Of a DNA stretch of 64,000 nucleotides, positions 1 through 12,500 are shown piece after piece. Every line of letters begins with the position of its first letter. Within the stretch, counting starts at the first letter, position 1. Location: positions 4,404,501 to 4,468,500 of the forward strand of contig NC_134960.1 in NCBI RefSeq assembly GCF_965638725.1, read 5' to 3'. The position numbers were made by a program, and so were the translations under genes. The notes below the pieces were generated by a model. The model was not told the DNA's origin and searched no databases. It saw nothing but the letters and a program-made list of their open reading frames with translations. This stretch comes from Aptenodytes patagonicus (taxonomy: Eukaryota > Chordata > Aves > Sphenisciformes > Spheniscidae).

Positions 1-3000
1 GCACGGTCCTGCCCCAGGCTGACCACAGCGAGTTTCCCCTTGCAGGTTTCCCAATGGCAATGTAGGGAATGTTTCTATGGGCTAATGCACCTACTACCTT
101 TGAGCTTGGTGACCTTTATTAAAAATCTTGGGTTTCAGTTCCTTTTGTTTCTCATTTTTCCAGCCAGAAAGCTTAAAAGGGAAGAAAAAGCTTCAGAAAG
201 ACCAGACTTAGCATTGGTGGCTCCCCACTTTGACAAGCGGCCTTTTGAGGCTTGTGGGTTTGCGACCTCAGAGTGAAGTGGACTCACACAGTCACCCTCC
301 TACCTACTGCAATTTGGCTACTGAATTTATTATGAATTTGTTTCATTTTTTTTGAGTGATGTTGAAAAACCTCTATTTCCTCTCTACATTTTGGCCTGTG
401 TTGCTGAAAGAGAGATTAAGGGAGAGGAACAGGGAGAGATCAGATACCTAGACGTGAGGACAGAAAATAAACTGCTGATCATATTTAACACACAAATGAC
501 AATATATTTGTGAAAATACGTTGCCACAGCTGGTCATCAAAATGAAAACTTTTAAAATATCAAAACTGTTTAAAGATTATATAAAAAAGCTGGTCTTTTT
601 GCTGGGATGGCAGCAAATATTAATTTCCACGGTCTTTGGATCAGCCTCTAAATGCCGAAATAGAGCCTAAATTCTCCAAAGAGAAGCCGTAACTGGTGCC
701 ACTTGCTTCTGTGCCCAATCCACTGCTGCTCTAACCAATACATGGGAAGTTCTTTCTCTGCCAGTTTGACTTCTGGTGATTTCTGATTCACTGTAAATTG
801 AATACAGCTTCTTTGGTGACCTATTTGCCCTGGAGCAACAACAGCATGAGACGGATCTCACAAAGCTATCAAACAGAAATGAAAAGATGTAGAGATAGTG
901 CTGGCACTGCTGGCAGATAGAGACTGCGAGGAGGAACTGCAGGCTCGGGGAGCAGCTCAGGAGCAGGTCTGGAAGCCCTTCCATTCTGATTTTCAAGTAG
1001 TAACAAAAATACAGATCTTGTCCTTTTGGGCTATAGGCCTGGGAAGAAGGTATCTGATCTGCTCACTGTCCAGTGAACATAATTACATTTCATGTATGGA
1101 AAGGTCCTAATTACATATCTTGCATATAATTTATGCCACCAATCACTTTAACTTACAGAGCATGGCTGCTGCATTGAGACATCATTCCTTAGGTGAAGAG
1201 GCCCTAGAGACCCTGCTAAGTATATCAGATTTTGTAAAATCCTTGCAAAGAAAGAGTGTAGCAGCTACTGGGCAAAATGGGATTTCTAATGAACACATTT
1301 TCCTTAAAACCAAGAAGCAGTAGAAACTCCTGGCTGTCACAAAGAGCCCCTTGCCCCTCTCCCTCCATGGCTTGTTACCATATTCCTTGCACAACCTTGG
1401 CTAAATCAAAGATGCTTGTGAATTCTTTCCTTTAAAACCATGTAAAATCATTTTTTCAACCATCTGAGAAACCAAGTGTCCCACAAATGTTGCACATAAT
1501 TTATTTCCTTCAGGGATTTATGCTTCGAACTAATTGTTCTAGCTCTTGCTGTGGGGCTAGAACAGAGAGCTGAAGAAACAGAGCGCAGCACGCCCATTGC
1601 TTTGCTTGAGCAAAAAGCTGTTTCCTCAAGGGAGACCTACCAGACACGGAAGTCTCTACTGCTTTCCAGGGAATCACAGGCTCTCAATCACAAATCAATG
1701 ATTTTAGCCCTTCTCTAACAGCCCAGTGCCTTGAAAGATGCCACTGCCTGGCTCATGAATGCCATCCCTCCCCGCGATATACTTTTGTGCGTCTGTTGAT
1801 CATAACGTAACCTGCTGCCAGCTTTAACTTGCCAAGGGAGGGTCTCTGGCTTTTTCTAGGTATTCCCTGGGGCCTGCGTGAAAGCTGCAGCTTCCTAATG
1901 GGATGTACACTTCCCACACTAAATCACCTAAGGACGAACTTCAAAGAAAAGGCAGGGAACATCTACCCCAGCCTGGAGCTGGTGCTCGGTGGGCCAGCAG
2001 CGAGGCAGGGGCAGGAGCAGCAGGCAGATCCACCTCCACTCCCCTTCGCATGCGGGCAGGCAGTGGAGCCGCACTTGGCCAGATGAATTCCTTGCCGGTA
2101 GGCAAATGCCAGAGAAAAAAACAGCAAATTGCAACCTGGTGTTTTCTCTTTCCAGGACAATTTCCAGAGAGGTTGCTCTCATCCTTCAGCCAGACTGACC
2201 AGCGGAAGGCTCAAGCTTTTGGAGAAGATCTTTGAGGCATAACAGGATTTAAGACATAATAGGAGGGAAGCTTAAAAATCAACACCGGGGAGCTAAAAGA
2301 AATCTGAAGGGCTACCACTTGCTTTGCTGAAAAAAGAGAACCTCTGTGGCCACAGAAAGCTCTAGCAGACATTCAACCTGATTTGGAGACTCCATCTGAG
2401 AGAATTTCCAAGTTAATACCGTTTTGGTCACCTAGAACTATTTTTGCATCCACTCCTTTCTGCTTAAAAAGGAACGGGTGGGATGCAACACTGCAGTCAG
2501 TGTTCGCACTCTGAGGGCCCCATCCTTATCTGTGCACTGGTGCACTTGCACTTGGCAAAGGTGGGATCTCAGTCAAGGACTATGCGATCGCTCTCTGGAC
2601 GCGGCAGCTGTAATTCAGCGTGACAACTTCTCCAGCCACCGCTCCACAACTCCATCCGTTTGTCTTTCTGCTCAACAGACCCCTGCAGCATTACCAACTT
2701 TCTTTGAGAAAGGTCCTGCTTTGAATCCAGGGGGAAGCCAGTCTGGAGCCTGGCAGTTTGTTTTCTCAGGAACTTTGGCAATGCTGAACATTATTGTCTC
2801 TTCACTTTCATGGAACCATAATTTCAATAAGCACAGGAGACAAAACCCACATCTGAAAAAAAAATGCTTTCATAGATTTTTAACCATTGTTTCCTGTTGG
2901 GGTGTGATATCATAATGTTCAAATTAATCACTTCTGAGGAGCATTTGTGAATTTCCGCAGTACTAAAGAAAAGTCACTGCAGTAGGTGACTCAATTCCAC

Positions 3001-3060
3001 GTTTGATTTCTCTAAAATGCTGTCCAAGCTAGTGGGAAAAAATAGTGGGCACCTGGTATC
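1..3060. other. Intergenic spacer upstream of IL9
   Basis: No exon, RNA gene or repeat that I can support is visible in this stretch. Open frames here are short, start at random methionines and resemble no protein I know. The part nearest IL9 probably holds its upstream control elements, but I cannot mark single sites with confidence. Confidence 0.5.
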
Positions 3061-3064
3061 AGTT

Positions 3065-3070
3065 TTATAA
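3065..3070 (+). promoter_or_regulatory. Possible IL9 TATA-like box
   Basis: TTATAA lies 95 bases upstream of the chosen IL9 start codon at 3165, which would leave a 5' leader of about 65-70 nt. This spacing suits a short-leader cytokine gene. No transcript evidence is available, so this is inference from motif and position. Confidence 0.35.
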
Positions 3071-3164
3071 TTGGGTTTTTCCATATTAGAATGGGAATTT
3101 TGTGAAGACTCAATTAAAAGGAGTGTCCTCCTATTCTTCTGTCACCCATCAGACTGAGTTGCAC

Positions 3165-5465
3165 ATGAATGCCAGCATGCTGTCATACATACTCTTCTCT
3201 TGCTTGCTGCTCTCTGTGCAAGCACAGAATTGCACTGTCCGTGACATTATCCGGTATACAAAATATCTACTTGTAAGTGGCTCTTTATCACCTTAATTCT
3301 GTAAAAATGCATGCTTGTAAAGTAGATGATAATAAAAACTGACTTCTCACTTGTTATTCTTTCAGGAGGAAAGTTCTGTAAGTTGCCCATGTAGGGAGAC
3401 AGCCGTCAGTGTGAGTACATTGCTTTTGAGAATATCATGAAACCAAACAAAAATGTACTTGTGTGTTGAACGCTAGCGATGCTGGATTTTAATGCTCACT
3501 CTTTTCATTTTCAGTCATGTACATGTCTTCCCATTGCTGAGGTAAGTCTGTATTTTTAAGCTACTGTAATTGTTACAGAAGTTCAGTATTAACTGAGTTT
3601 AAGTTTGTTCACTTTGCTCTTTATATAACTTTTGCTTTCAGTTATGAGGAAGATTTTAATACATTAGTAGCAGCAAAACTGAGCTTGATGAATAGTGGTG
3701 GGGAGGGAAGCAGAAGTCCTCCCATTATCACTGCAATCAGAACCAAGCCCAGAGTGAGGCAAAAGTCCTCTGTGGGTTTGACTTACAAATCAAGAGATAC
3801 AGGTTCTTGCTTTGAAAATCTCCGCAAGACCTTGTTTCATGGTTAGGTACCTAAATACTGAGTGAACCTGGGCCAGAGATGTCAGGCCTCAGATGCTCAG
3901 CTCTAGGTGTATCCAAAAGCCATTTCATTTCTGTAAGCCTCTTCAGATATGGTGAAACCCAGTATTAGCTGAAACTATACTTCAGAGAGGTTACTTCTAT
4001 GGTTTGAGGTTTTCTGAGATGTGACAGGTGTTTCTTATGGCATACATGATGATTCAGTGTTTTACAACCCCCCCAAAGTTCCTGTATCGGTTTTCAATAG
4101 AATGCAAAATATGTTACGTCTAATTGTGACATGCTGCCATGTTTAGGAATACGTATTTCTCCTTTCTGTACATAAACACAAAATGCATTCTAGCTTTTTC
4201 TAATGCCTTCTTCATTTAACAGCCTGGCCACGAATTGGCATGCTTTGTCGAAGGAACCGATCACATGCTGAAAAACAACATATCTTCAAAAGCAGTAATT
4301 GCAAGGCTTAATCTATCCTTTCAGATTCAGCTGGGTAGAAACCTCTGTAAAGTAAGACTTTTCTTCCTTTTCTATAGACCTTTGTCTACCTTTACAAAAG
4401 AAATGATTTTTTATAATTTAAACATTTGTAGCTAAGTGTTTGATTAATTTCAAATGTGTTTTAAACACTCATTTTATGCAGGAGCCAGATATGATAGCTG
4501 CAACATGTGTGAGGCAATGGAAAGCTATTAAAATTGGCAGAGGAAGCAGGCAGATGGGTTCTGCCCCACTGTGCCCTTTCCCTTCTCCAAACCCCTTTAG
4601 CATGAAGACCTTTAAACATAGATCTCTGGGAGAGGACCTTTATTCAAATTGCTTTTCTATTTTCCTTTCTCAAAATGTGTTTCTACACTAAATAGTAATG
4701 ATATAAAATGAGAGTAGATGTGCAGAAGCGGCATGGCTGGGAACAGGCAGGCAGAGACATCCTTCTCTTCTGGAGCATTAATTCTAACTAAGCTGCAGTT
4801 TCTTCAAGGATGCTTGGGCATGAAATACTGCTGTTACCTGCAGCGTCTTCAAACTTGTGATGATGCTCAGGAAGACTCCTGAATCCCCAGATGCCTTTTC
4901 TAAGGCAGTGAAACATCCTTTATTTACATACTGAGCAAAACTGTTGTGTAATTCAATGAGACGCAGAAGATGCTGCTGCTGCAGTGTCTCAAGCTCCTTT
5001 AAACTAGCTTCAAACTTGCAAGGGGGAATATTGTTAGAATGGCATTGCAACACCAAGCAGACCCATTCCCCTAGTCTTACCCAGCTTCTCATACTGCCCT
5101 GTCTGCCCTGTTTTCTGGGTTAAAACAGCCTAGTTTAAATTACTTCAGCTATAACTATATGACAGTCCAGCTGTCACCTTCTTAATCACCATGAAAAGCC
5201 ATTCTTACACTCACTGCTCAAGGAACAGTTCTTTAGGAATTGTTTCTGAAATCCTTGCTTAGCTCCAAAGATTGTATATTTTAACTGTTTCATCTAAATC
5301 CTTTGGTTTTTTACAAAATCTTTTGCAAACCAATCTTTATTCCTTTTTCTATCACAGAGCCTGGCACGTGGGGATCAATGCCAGTACAAGACCAAGGGAA
5401 ACGTGAAGGAATTTTTGAATAAAATCCTGAGAACCTATCAAACAATCCATAAATCTAGAGCTTAA
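3165..5465 (+). CDS. IL9: Interleukin-9 (five coding exons)
   Basis: Secreted short-chain type I cytokine; the family signals through IL9R plus the common gamma chain to JAK/STAT in T cells and mast cells. Coding exons read by splice consensus are 3165-3272, 3366-3410, 3515-3541, 4223-4351 and 5358-5465, all joined in phase 0, giving 138 aa (human about 144). Residues 1-20 form a hydrophobic signal peptide; the mature chain probably starts at Gln21. Eight mature cysteines are at 23, 43, 45, 53, 55, 67, 102 and 111; the paired CxC motifs (43/45 and 53/55) match the Cys-rich N-terminal half of mammalian IL-9. N-glycosylation sequons are at Asn22, Asn79 and Asn90. Five exons with very small exons 2 and 3 (45 and 27 nt) also match the mammalian gene. 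An in-frame ATG at 3177 is an alternative start; an upstream in-frame ATG at 3102 would put a polar stretch before the signal peptide and is less likely. FBXL21 as next gene supports the call. Confidence 0.9.
4838..5014 (-). other. Exon-like open segment antisense in IL9 intron 4
   Basis: On the minus strand a 177-nt segment is bounded by a plausible acceptor (pyrimidine-rich, ending GCAAG) and a strong donor (CAG then GTAACA), stays open in a single frame of 59 codons and is phase 0 at both ends. It lies in a longer open frame of 102 codons (5092-4784). The peptide is Leu- and Gln-rich and looks helical, with a coiled-coil-like first half (ELETLQQQHLLRLIELHNSF). I do not recognise it. It could be an exon of an unknown antisense gene, a decayed retrocopy, or chance. 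No partner exon was identified. Confidence 0.2.
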
Positions 5466-5526
5466 AAAAAAATTTAAAAGCTTTAAAAAACCCAAAACTC
5501 TTCGATAAGAAGAGGGAATGGAAAAG

Positions 5527-5544
5527 TTATTTATTGTATTTATT
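5527..5544 (+). promoter_or_regulatory. IL9: AU-rich element in IL9 3' UTR
   Basis: Two ATTTA pentamers (5529-5533 and 5538-5542) sit in a T/A-rich run about 65 nt after the stop codon. AU-rich elements of this kind are common in cytokine mRNAs and shorten their half-life. Function is inferred from motif and gene class. Confidence 0.55.
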
Positions 5545-5587
5545 GTCCCCCTGAAATATAAAAGGTGGAAATAACAACTGCTAAACC

Positions 5588-5593
5588 AATAAA
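5588..5593 (+). terminator. IL9: IL9 polyadenylation signal
   Basis: AATAAA lies 123 nt after the IL9 stop codon, giving a short 3' UTR of roughly 140-150 nt. It is the first canonical signal downstream of the gene. Confidence 0.7.
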
Positions 5594-5854
5594 ACTATAA
5601 TTTACCTAAGCACCAAAAGTATTCAAGAGCCTTCATTTTATATGTTTGTACTTGGTGAAAGGTTTGAACATCCTGTTTTTGTACCAGTGGGTGTCAAAAT
5701 GCTTCTGCAAAGCTCCAGTCCAACAATTTCACTGACGTGAGACGCTACAGCAAAATGCACACTCTGACCACTGTATAGCACCAGAAATATTTGTGGACTT
5801 GAGATTCAAACAGAAATTCTGTGTTTTCTTTCTGCATCACTTTTATTTTTTGAT

Positions 5855-6053
5855 AATCATAGAATCATTAAGGTTGGAAAAGACTTCTGAGATCATCAAG
5901 TCCAACCGTCAACCCAACACCACCATGCCCACTAAACCATGTCCCTAAGCGCCTCATCTACACGTCTTTTAAATACCTCCAGGGATGGTGACTCAACCAC
6001 TTCCCTGGGCAGCCTGTTCCAATGCTTGACAACCCTTTCGGTGAAGAAATTTT
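5855..6053 (-). repeat. CR1 LINE 3' fragment
   Basis: Read on the minus strand this is a CR1 3' end: the last coding part (LPREVV-, [10 protein letters not shown]-type residues), the stop, the short 3' UTR and the terminal ATTCTATGATT motif. It is close in sequence to the end of the CR1 copy at 42410-43184, so both belong to one subfamily. It is 5'-truncated, as is usual for CR1. Confidence 0.9.
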
Positions 6054-6100
6054 ACTGAAATTAATATCTACACACTTTACTGAAATTAACATCTACACAC
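6051..6100. repeat. 25-bp tandem duplication at the CR1 edge
   Basis: Two adjacent 25-bp units (6051-6075 and 6076-6100) differ at one base. They begin in the last bases of the truncated CR1 copy and continue into unique sequence, so the duplication postdates or accompanied the CR1 insertion. Confidence 0.85.
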
Positions 6101-9100
6101 CATGAAAAAGTCGCTTAGCTTCTTTCTTGCAAGGTTGCAGATTTTCCTGCCCATAGCCACTTTTTTTTTCTCCTTCTAAATATTCAGTAGCAGAGAACTC
6201 ATGAACATTTTAACATACAAAAGCAAGACCATATCCAGGGTTAATTACAAGTTCTTAATGGGCTTGTGTATTTGGAAAGTGTTGTGGACAACTGTTTCTT
6301 TCTCAGGATGTATTTAACACTGGCTTCAAAGAAGATCTTTCTATAGTGCCATGAGCTCAGATACGCTTCTCTATCACCTCTCTGCTCAGCTCAACAGAAA
6401 CAAAAGAGGCTTATCTCAGCCACCTATTCCAGCCTTACTAGTAGTTTCTTAGATCTCTTCACACAAGGCAAAATCCCAAACAGGTGAGGGAAGGTCAGAT
6501 TTCATGTTCCAGAGAGGAACAAAAGAGATGAGGCATTGTAACAGGGCTGGCCTTTGAGATGGAGGATCTTAAAAAGACCTCCAACGACCGTCATTTCTTC
6601 ACCACCTCCACTGGAGTATGGTGGATTTTTCAGACTTCAAGGAACAGACACAGGCATATATTGATGGGATGAACATGTTTCTAGGATCAAAAGCATGATG
6701 AAAACGCTCATCAACTACATTATTATTCTTAAGGTTTCCATTAATATGGGCTTGGGGGAAAAGAGAGAAATAGATTATAGAAAATGCATCTGATACAACT
6801 ATACAAAAGGAGTTAAACTCATGTAATAGATATCAGATCAAGTGCATTTCTTGATGTGTTTCTGCCACCTGGTTCAAATAAGATAAGAAGATAAAAAATA
6901 TTAAAATACAAAAGACTATTTCTGTGGTAACGCCTATGCAGGTGAAACCAAGAAATAAAACAACTATTTCATCTTTCTCACATTTTTGTATCTTCCTACA
7001 TTTTCTACTCCAAACTCAGCTCAGACAGCTTTCTCCTAAATAACCATTTTTTTTGATTCTAGTGCAAAGGAAAATCATCCACATTTCTAACAAAGCAGAA
7101 TGCTTCCACATGCTCCTGGCCTTGAACAGAAGAAAAAGGCTCATTAACATCCACAGATCTTAGTGCTTAGTATGATGCCAGATCTCAAATTTCCAAATAT
7201 TGCCTCAGCAAATACTGATATTCAGTCTTGTTAATATTTTCCAAGTGCAAGTCCAAGCTATTTCATTGTTTCCGTGATGCTTTGATTTTCATATCTTTGC
7301 ATGTACAGTTCACCAGCATTGTGTCTAGTCATAATCTGTAGCAAGTGTAAAATCTGAAAAATGTTGATTTTTATAGATGAGCAAAAGACTTCCCAGGTCC
7401 TAGGACTGCAGACAGCTGCTCTAAACTGTGTGTTTTCAGCAACTGCAAGGAAAAAGAAAATTCTCTAATACTTTTACCCCCAAAATGACTTCATTAGATT
7501 TATGAAATAGATAGAGTAATTGTGAAATCATGGCACAAGCAAAAGACACATCATGAATTCAGTTCTACCCAAAATAAGCTGGCAAGAGTCAAATGTAGTC
7601 AGTCAGCTTGCAGTCAAATCAGTTCTGCAAGACAGTAATAGGAAACTCTTGCACAGAATTTGAAAAACCAGCCAAACATACCGAACTGCAGAAGATACCT
7701 CTGCAAAATACCTACTCATCTGACACCTTGGTTTGCAATCCGCATGAGAGAAATGATCGTTGTGGGCTTAAAGCAGTCAGTGCAGAATTGTGCAACCTGA
7801 AATAAGTACGTCCACTGCCATCTGTCCTTGTACACATACCCTTTGCATCTGTGAGCTGATGCCAAGTGCTTGCTTGCACCGGTGACCTCCCCCAAACCCC
7901 TGTGATCTAGAGTCCAGGAAACGTGACAGTCCTCCACCGTCGAGTAGTTTAGCTCTCTGCCTCCCCACAGGCTTATTCAGATCTTCTCCGTGGGACCCTA
8001 ATGCCCTGCAAGGTTTTGCAAGCCCCAGGGCAGCCCTGTGGGAAGGGCTGTATGTCTCTCAGCAGGACGAAACATGCCTTCAGCCAGCCCCTGAGCAGAT
8101 GTGGGACCCTGCGGATGCTCGTGGGCCTCTCCTCTCTCTCGAGTTTGGTTCACAATAGGATTGTGAAACTGACAGATGAAAACAAAAGGAAACTAATCCA
8201 CGGAGTTACTTATTTACTGTAACAAGTACCTTTTTCTGTTATCTGAATTATCTTTCTCTAGCAGCTCTCTAGCAGGACGTGTCATACTATGCTCTCTGAT
8301 GGAGAGGATGTGGCATAGGGCAGGAGGGACAGAGGAGGTGAAAAAGGTCAGACATTTGGTATACAAGATGACTTGTCTGCACAAGTAGATTATATTGTGG
8401 AATAGATTTACAATGGAGAATTGATAATCAACCGTGATTTTAGGAAAGAGCCCTTCTTCCAACCATTCAAACCTGTCCAGATGCCCATGGCAAGGTGCGT
8501 GGTTGTTTTCAAATATGTACAGTTCCACACTCACCTTGCTTCTATGACCCACATCAAGAAAAGGAGGCTCTGAACACTATTTACTTTATGATTTCTGAGA
8601 CAGAAACCCTCGATGTCTGAGGATGCAGGGTAGGAGTGGTTACTTTCTGCAAACTGGAAAGAAACACCATTATCTCTGTACATAGCACCTCTTTCTTCAG
8701 GAATGTCTGTCTCACTAGAGTGAAGTGTTGGGAACGTACAGACCAATTCCATACCACGTATCACCACAACGATACAATTTTTTTCCCCATTAGCATGAAG
8801 TAATGCTAAACTGGATCTTATGAATGACCCAAAGACACCTGAGAAGCTACTTTACTCTTCAGCAAGGAAGAATTCTCCCAATCCTGCTACACCAGCCAGC
8901 ACACAACCCTTTCTTTGAAAGGTATTTGCTGACAGCACTCAGCCAGAAACCCATTCACAAGATCCGCAGTTCCACAGTAGTATTTTTTTAGGGCATCCAC
9001 TCAGTAGCATGGCTATTACAAAACTTCTAGTGTCGTCTTCAGAAACCTGACTAGGACAGCTTTATATGCTTGAGTCTCTGCTATGATACTTACCAAGGCA

Positions 9101-9465
9101 GAAGTACAGCAGCAGAGCCAAAGCCCTTGTGCTCCAGTCTGCTATCCCTGATTTTACATAACTCCATGACCTGCTGCAGGACAAGCCCAAGCCCTAAGCA
9201 GTGTCAAAGATCTAATAAGAAGCTGTCTCCAATGATAGATAGGCAAACACTGGTTTAGAAGATATTTTTGGAGGGACCAAAACTGCCCCAGTGCATCTTT
9301 TATGTTCTTGTTTTTTTCTGAGTCTCTTGCACCCCTGTAAGAACAAGTCTGGTATATGCCATGCTATGGGAAGGAGAGGCACTGGGCTGCCATTCAAATG
9401 CTTCCCAGTCATAAATCACACTCGGTATTTAAAAGCAGTTTTACATATTTGTATAAGAAAGCTGA
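6101..9465. other. Intergenic spacer, AT-rich
   Basis: No gene, RNA or recognisable repeat seen. Open frames are short and without family resemblance. Old diverged repeats too decayed to see by eye may be present. Confidence 0.45.
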
Positions 9466-9560
9466 TCTTATCTGGCTAATCTTCACAACACCCTCCTGAG
9501 GCATGTGGACAAGCCTCACTCTTCTAGTTTTACAGAAAAGTAAGGAAATGAGTTTGGTGA
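9466..9560 (-). repeat. MIR-like SINE relic
   Basis: The stretch with TCTTCACAACACCCTCCTGA and, shortly after, TTTTACAGAAAAGTAAGGAA resembles the MIR core in antisense (TCCTCACAACAACCCT... followed by TTTTACAGATGAGGAAACTGA). MIR-type SINEs are old amniote repeats. Identity is modest and edges are approximate. Confidence 0.5.
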
Positions 9561-12500
9561 GACCGAGAACTCATTTCTCCCCAGCATTCTGCATTTTACG
9601 ATTGTCTGAAGACTGATAGCGATTGCTTGCAGAGCTCAACACACACCAGGGTTTAATATCACCAAGACACAAATGACAGCACACATAACATCAGGTGGTG
9701 CTACTGGGAAGACTAAAGCCAAAGTAACTACCATTTCCAGTCTGTTTCCCCCCAGATAAGCCTATACCTGCCCACAGCTGGTTGTAACTCCCTTCCCATC
9801 TACTCTATTGTTCTCCCACTTTTGATACAATCAACTAAAAAATCTCCAAAAGTTAGAACTAAAAATTCCCGGGACTTTTACGTGCATCTCTCATGGAAGT
9901 AACCATGGTGATCTATAAATTACAGCATCTTCATGGACACACACTCTGTAGTGTAAGTTGCACACCAAGCACCAGTTCAAACAGCAATCTTTTGTCATCT
10001 TATATGAACTGTAAATAATCCTGAATGTTCACGCTACTGTTACGAGATACAAGATAAATGTTGTCTTCTTCCTGTCGAGACACAGAATGCATTATAGCTC
10101 AGCAGCAGCATGGCTCAGGCAAACCAAAGGAGTGAAAGGGCTGGAAAGAGAAGGCAAAACGCTTCACCAACACAACACCTAGATTGCCATAATGGCCTTT
10201 TTCCTGATTCACATAAGGGCTTTAAAAATCCAAGACGCTTACAAATGAGCAATGTGTCTGAATTGTTTCTGCTATCTTAAGTCTAGTAGTGTATTAATAC
10301 ATGAAACAATCCTAAGCTTGTATCAGGTTATAATCTAGAAAAAGTGACAGTAAGTAAGAAACTACATTAAAGATTTTTTCCATTTAAAACATCAGTGAGA
10401 TTTCTTTTTACTCATGTCAGAAACAGCATCAAGAGGCTTCACACGAAAACAGATGCCCTTGATTTGCTTATTGCGTTCATATTACTAGTTTGTAATTTGA
10501 TAACTTTCAGACTAAATAAATGTTTTCCAGGTGTAGTAGGTCAACAAAAAGCCCAGGAGTAAGGGGAGTTTCCCCCGACTCCCCACAAAATTGGAATTGT
10601 AAAAGAGCAAAATAAGAGGGAAATCATGACTTAAGAGATGCAGATAATGATCAGCCTACTTCTGACTTTGCAAGCAGCCTGTGGGAGAGAAGAGAGATAT
10701 TCTGTCTGACACTGACTTCAGGCAGGATATAAATCACCCATTGAGATATGAATGTTCCATGGTGGCAGAAAAAGTTTCTCACTCTCATTTTGCTGTGCTC
10801 CCATACACCTGACATCATATTATGAAGTAAAATGCAGTAGAAAGGAAAGCATGAAAACTTAAAGATCCCCGTTGACCACAAGGTATTTTCAGCAACGTAG
10901 CGCAATAAGAAATAAAGGCTATGGTGTTTGCAAGGAAGGAAAAGTGCAAAAATGCATTTAATCGTTATCACCTATTTAGAGGCAAGTACCCCTAAGGACT
11001 AGTTGCTTTAGCAAATCTCACAATGATTTAAGAAAACAGGCATTTAGGACCCAGTGATCCCCTTCATTGGTGGCTGACTGAGGCAGCAGCAGTTGTGGAA
11101 CAATTTTGGGGAACAGGGAAGGGAAAAGTAGGTGTTTTAAAGTATGGTCTCCCTGCTCCTTGCAGACTCTCTGATATTGGTGGGCCAAGGAGGACAAAAT
11201 GGGCAGGCGAAGGATAATTTAATGCAGCTTTCACCATTCCAATAATCCTCTTACTGATCTATGTGCAATTAAGAAAAGCTATGTGTGTATAGCACATATT
11301 CTGCATATTTCAATATAATGCCCCCATTTACATGGGGCATCAAGATGAGAAAAAAAAGAGTGGCAAGAATCTAGAAGACTTCTTGGGTTAGGTGGGAGCT
11401 GCTGCTCAGCGTTGCTATTGCAGCTGTTCTTGCCGCCCTCCACCAGCTTAGCTTTGCGTCAAACCTTGGGACAGACTAGAAGATCAGAAGATCCCAATGA
11501 CTGCTGAAAATTTTGTTCCCTGCTAATTGCCTCCTGGAGCGGTCCAGCAGGAAGAAAATGCTTGGGCATTGGAACAACCTGGTCATGGGGAACCAGAGTT
11601 TCCCAGGCAGTAAACTGAGAAATCCCCTTGCATGAGGGGAAACCACCAGGGAAGTGGAGCAGTGTGGGTGAAGGAGGGGCAAGAGGTACGTATTGCAGGA
11701 ATGCTCTGCTGCCAGCTCCAAGACTGCAGAGAGCAAGGCAATACCAGCTACAGAAATGAACAGAGAAATTTATCTTGCTCTTACTTTATATTTATTTTAT
11801 ATAAGGAAGAGGAACTATGAAAAAACGAATGAGGAAAACATTTGTCAATGTATACGTGAGAGATGCATCAGGAAGTAGTTGGCAGAGGCATACGGAAGCC
11901 CAGTCTGATACTTGTTTGATACTAGAGATATTTTATCAAAATAACATGTCCTAGTAGAGGTCATTCCTTTGAATACAAGTTCCTTATGAAGACATTTTAA
12001 AGATACTGAGTCAAAATACAGACAGAATTCCTGCCATAAACAAAGTAACTGAACGTATTGGCAACTAGACTGACCATAGTATCAACAGAATGTCCAAAAA
12101 TTATCTGGGGAAGTGGTGGTTAGAAGATCCTGACCAGTGCCGACAGCTTTGCCACCTGCTGTCCCCAGGAGGTGATCCAGCGACTAGAAAATGCCTGGGG
12201 CTTTGGAACAACCTGGCTGTGCTAAACAGTTTCCAACGCAGGAATCACAGGGCTGTGTGGGACGGAAAACTGTCCAACCTAAAAATAATCCTTCATTTTC
12301 CATCCGACTCTTCACACAGCTGGGAGAGGGCGAAGAAGAACAGGACTGTACCTGCACTGGGTGCCCTCAGTTAAGTTTAGGCACATCATGAAATTGTCCT
12401 TGGACAAGTTGTCGGTTTTTCTGTTCAAAAAAGCCAATTCTAAGCGCATTCATTAAAGGTATCTTTTCAGTCGACACCCAGGTAAGTACTTGTGGCAACA

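Noticed and set aside
3102-3164. Upstream in-frame ATG of IL9
   Set aside because: It would add 21 polar residues before a clear signal peptide; the leader would become very short relative to the TATA-like box.
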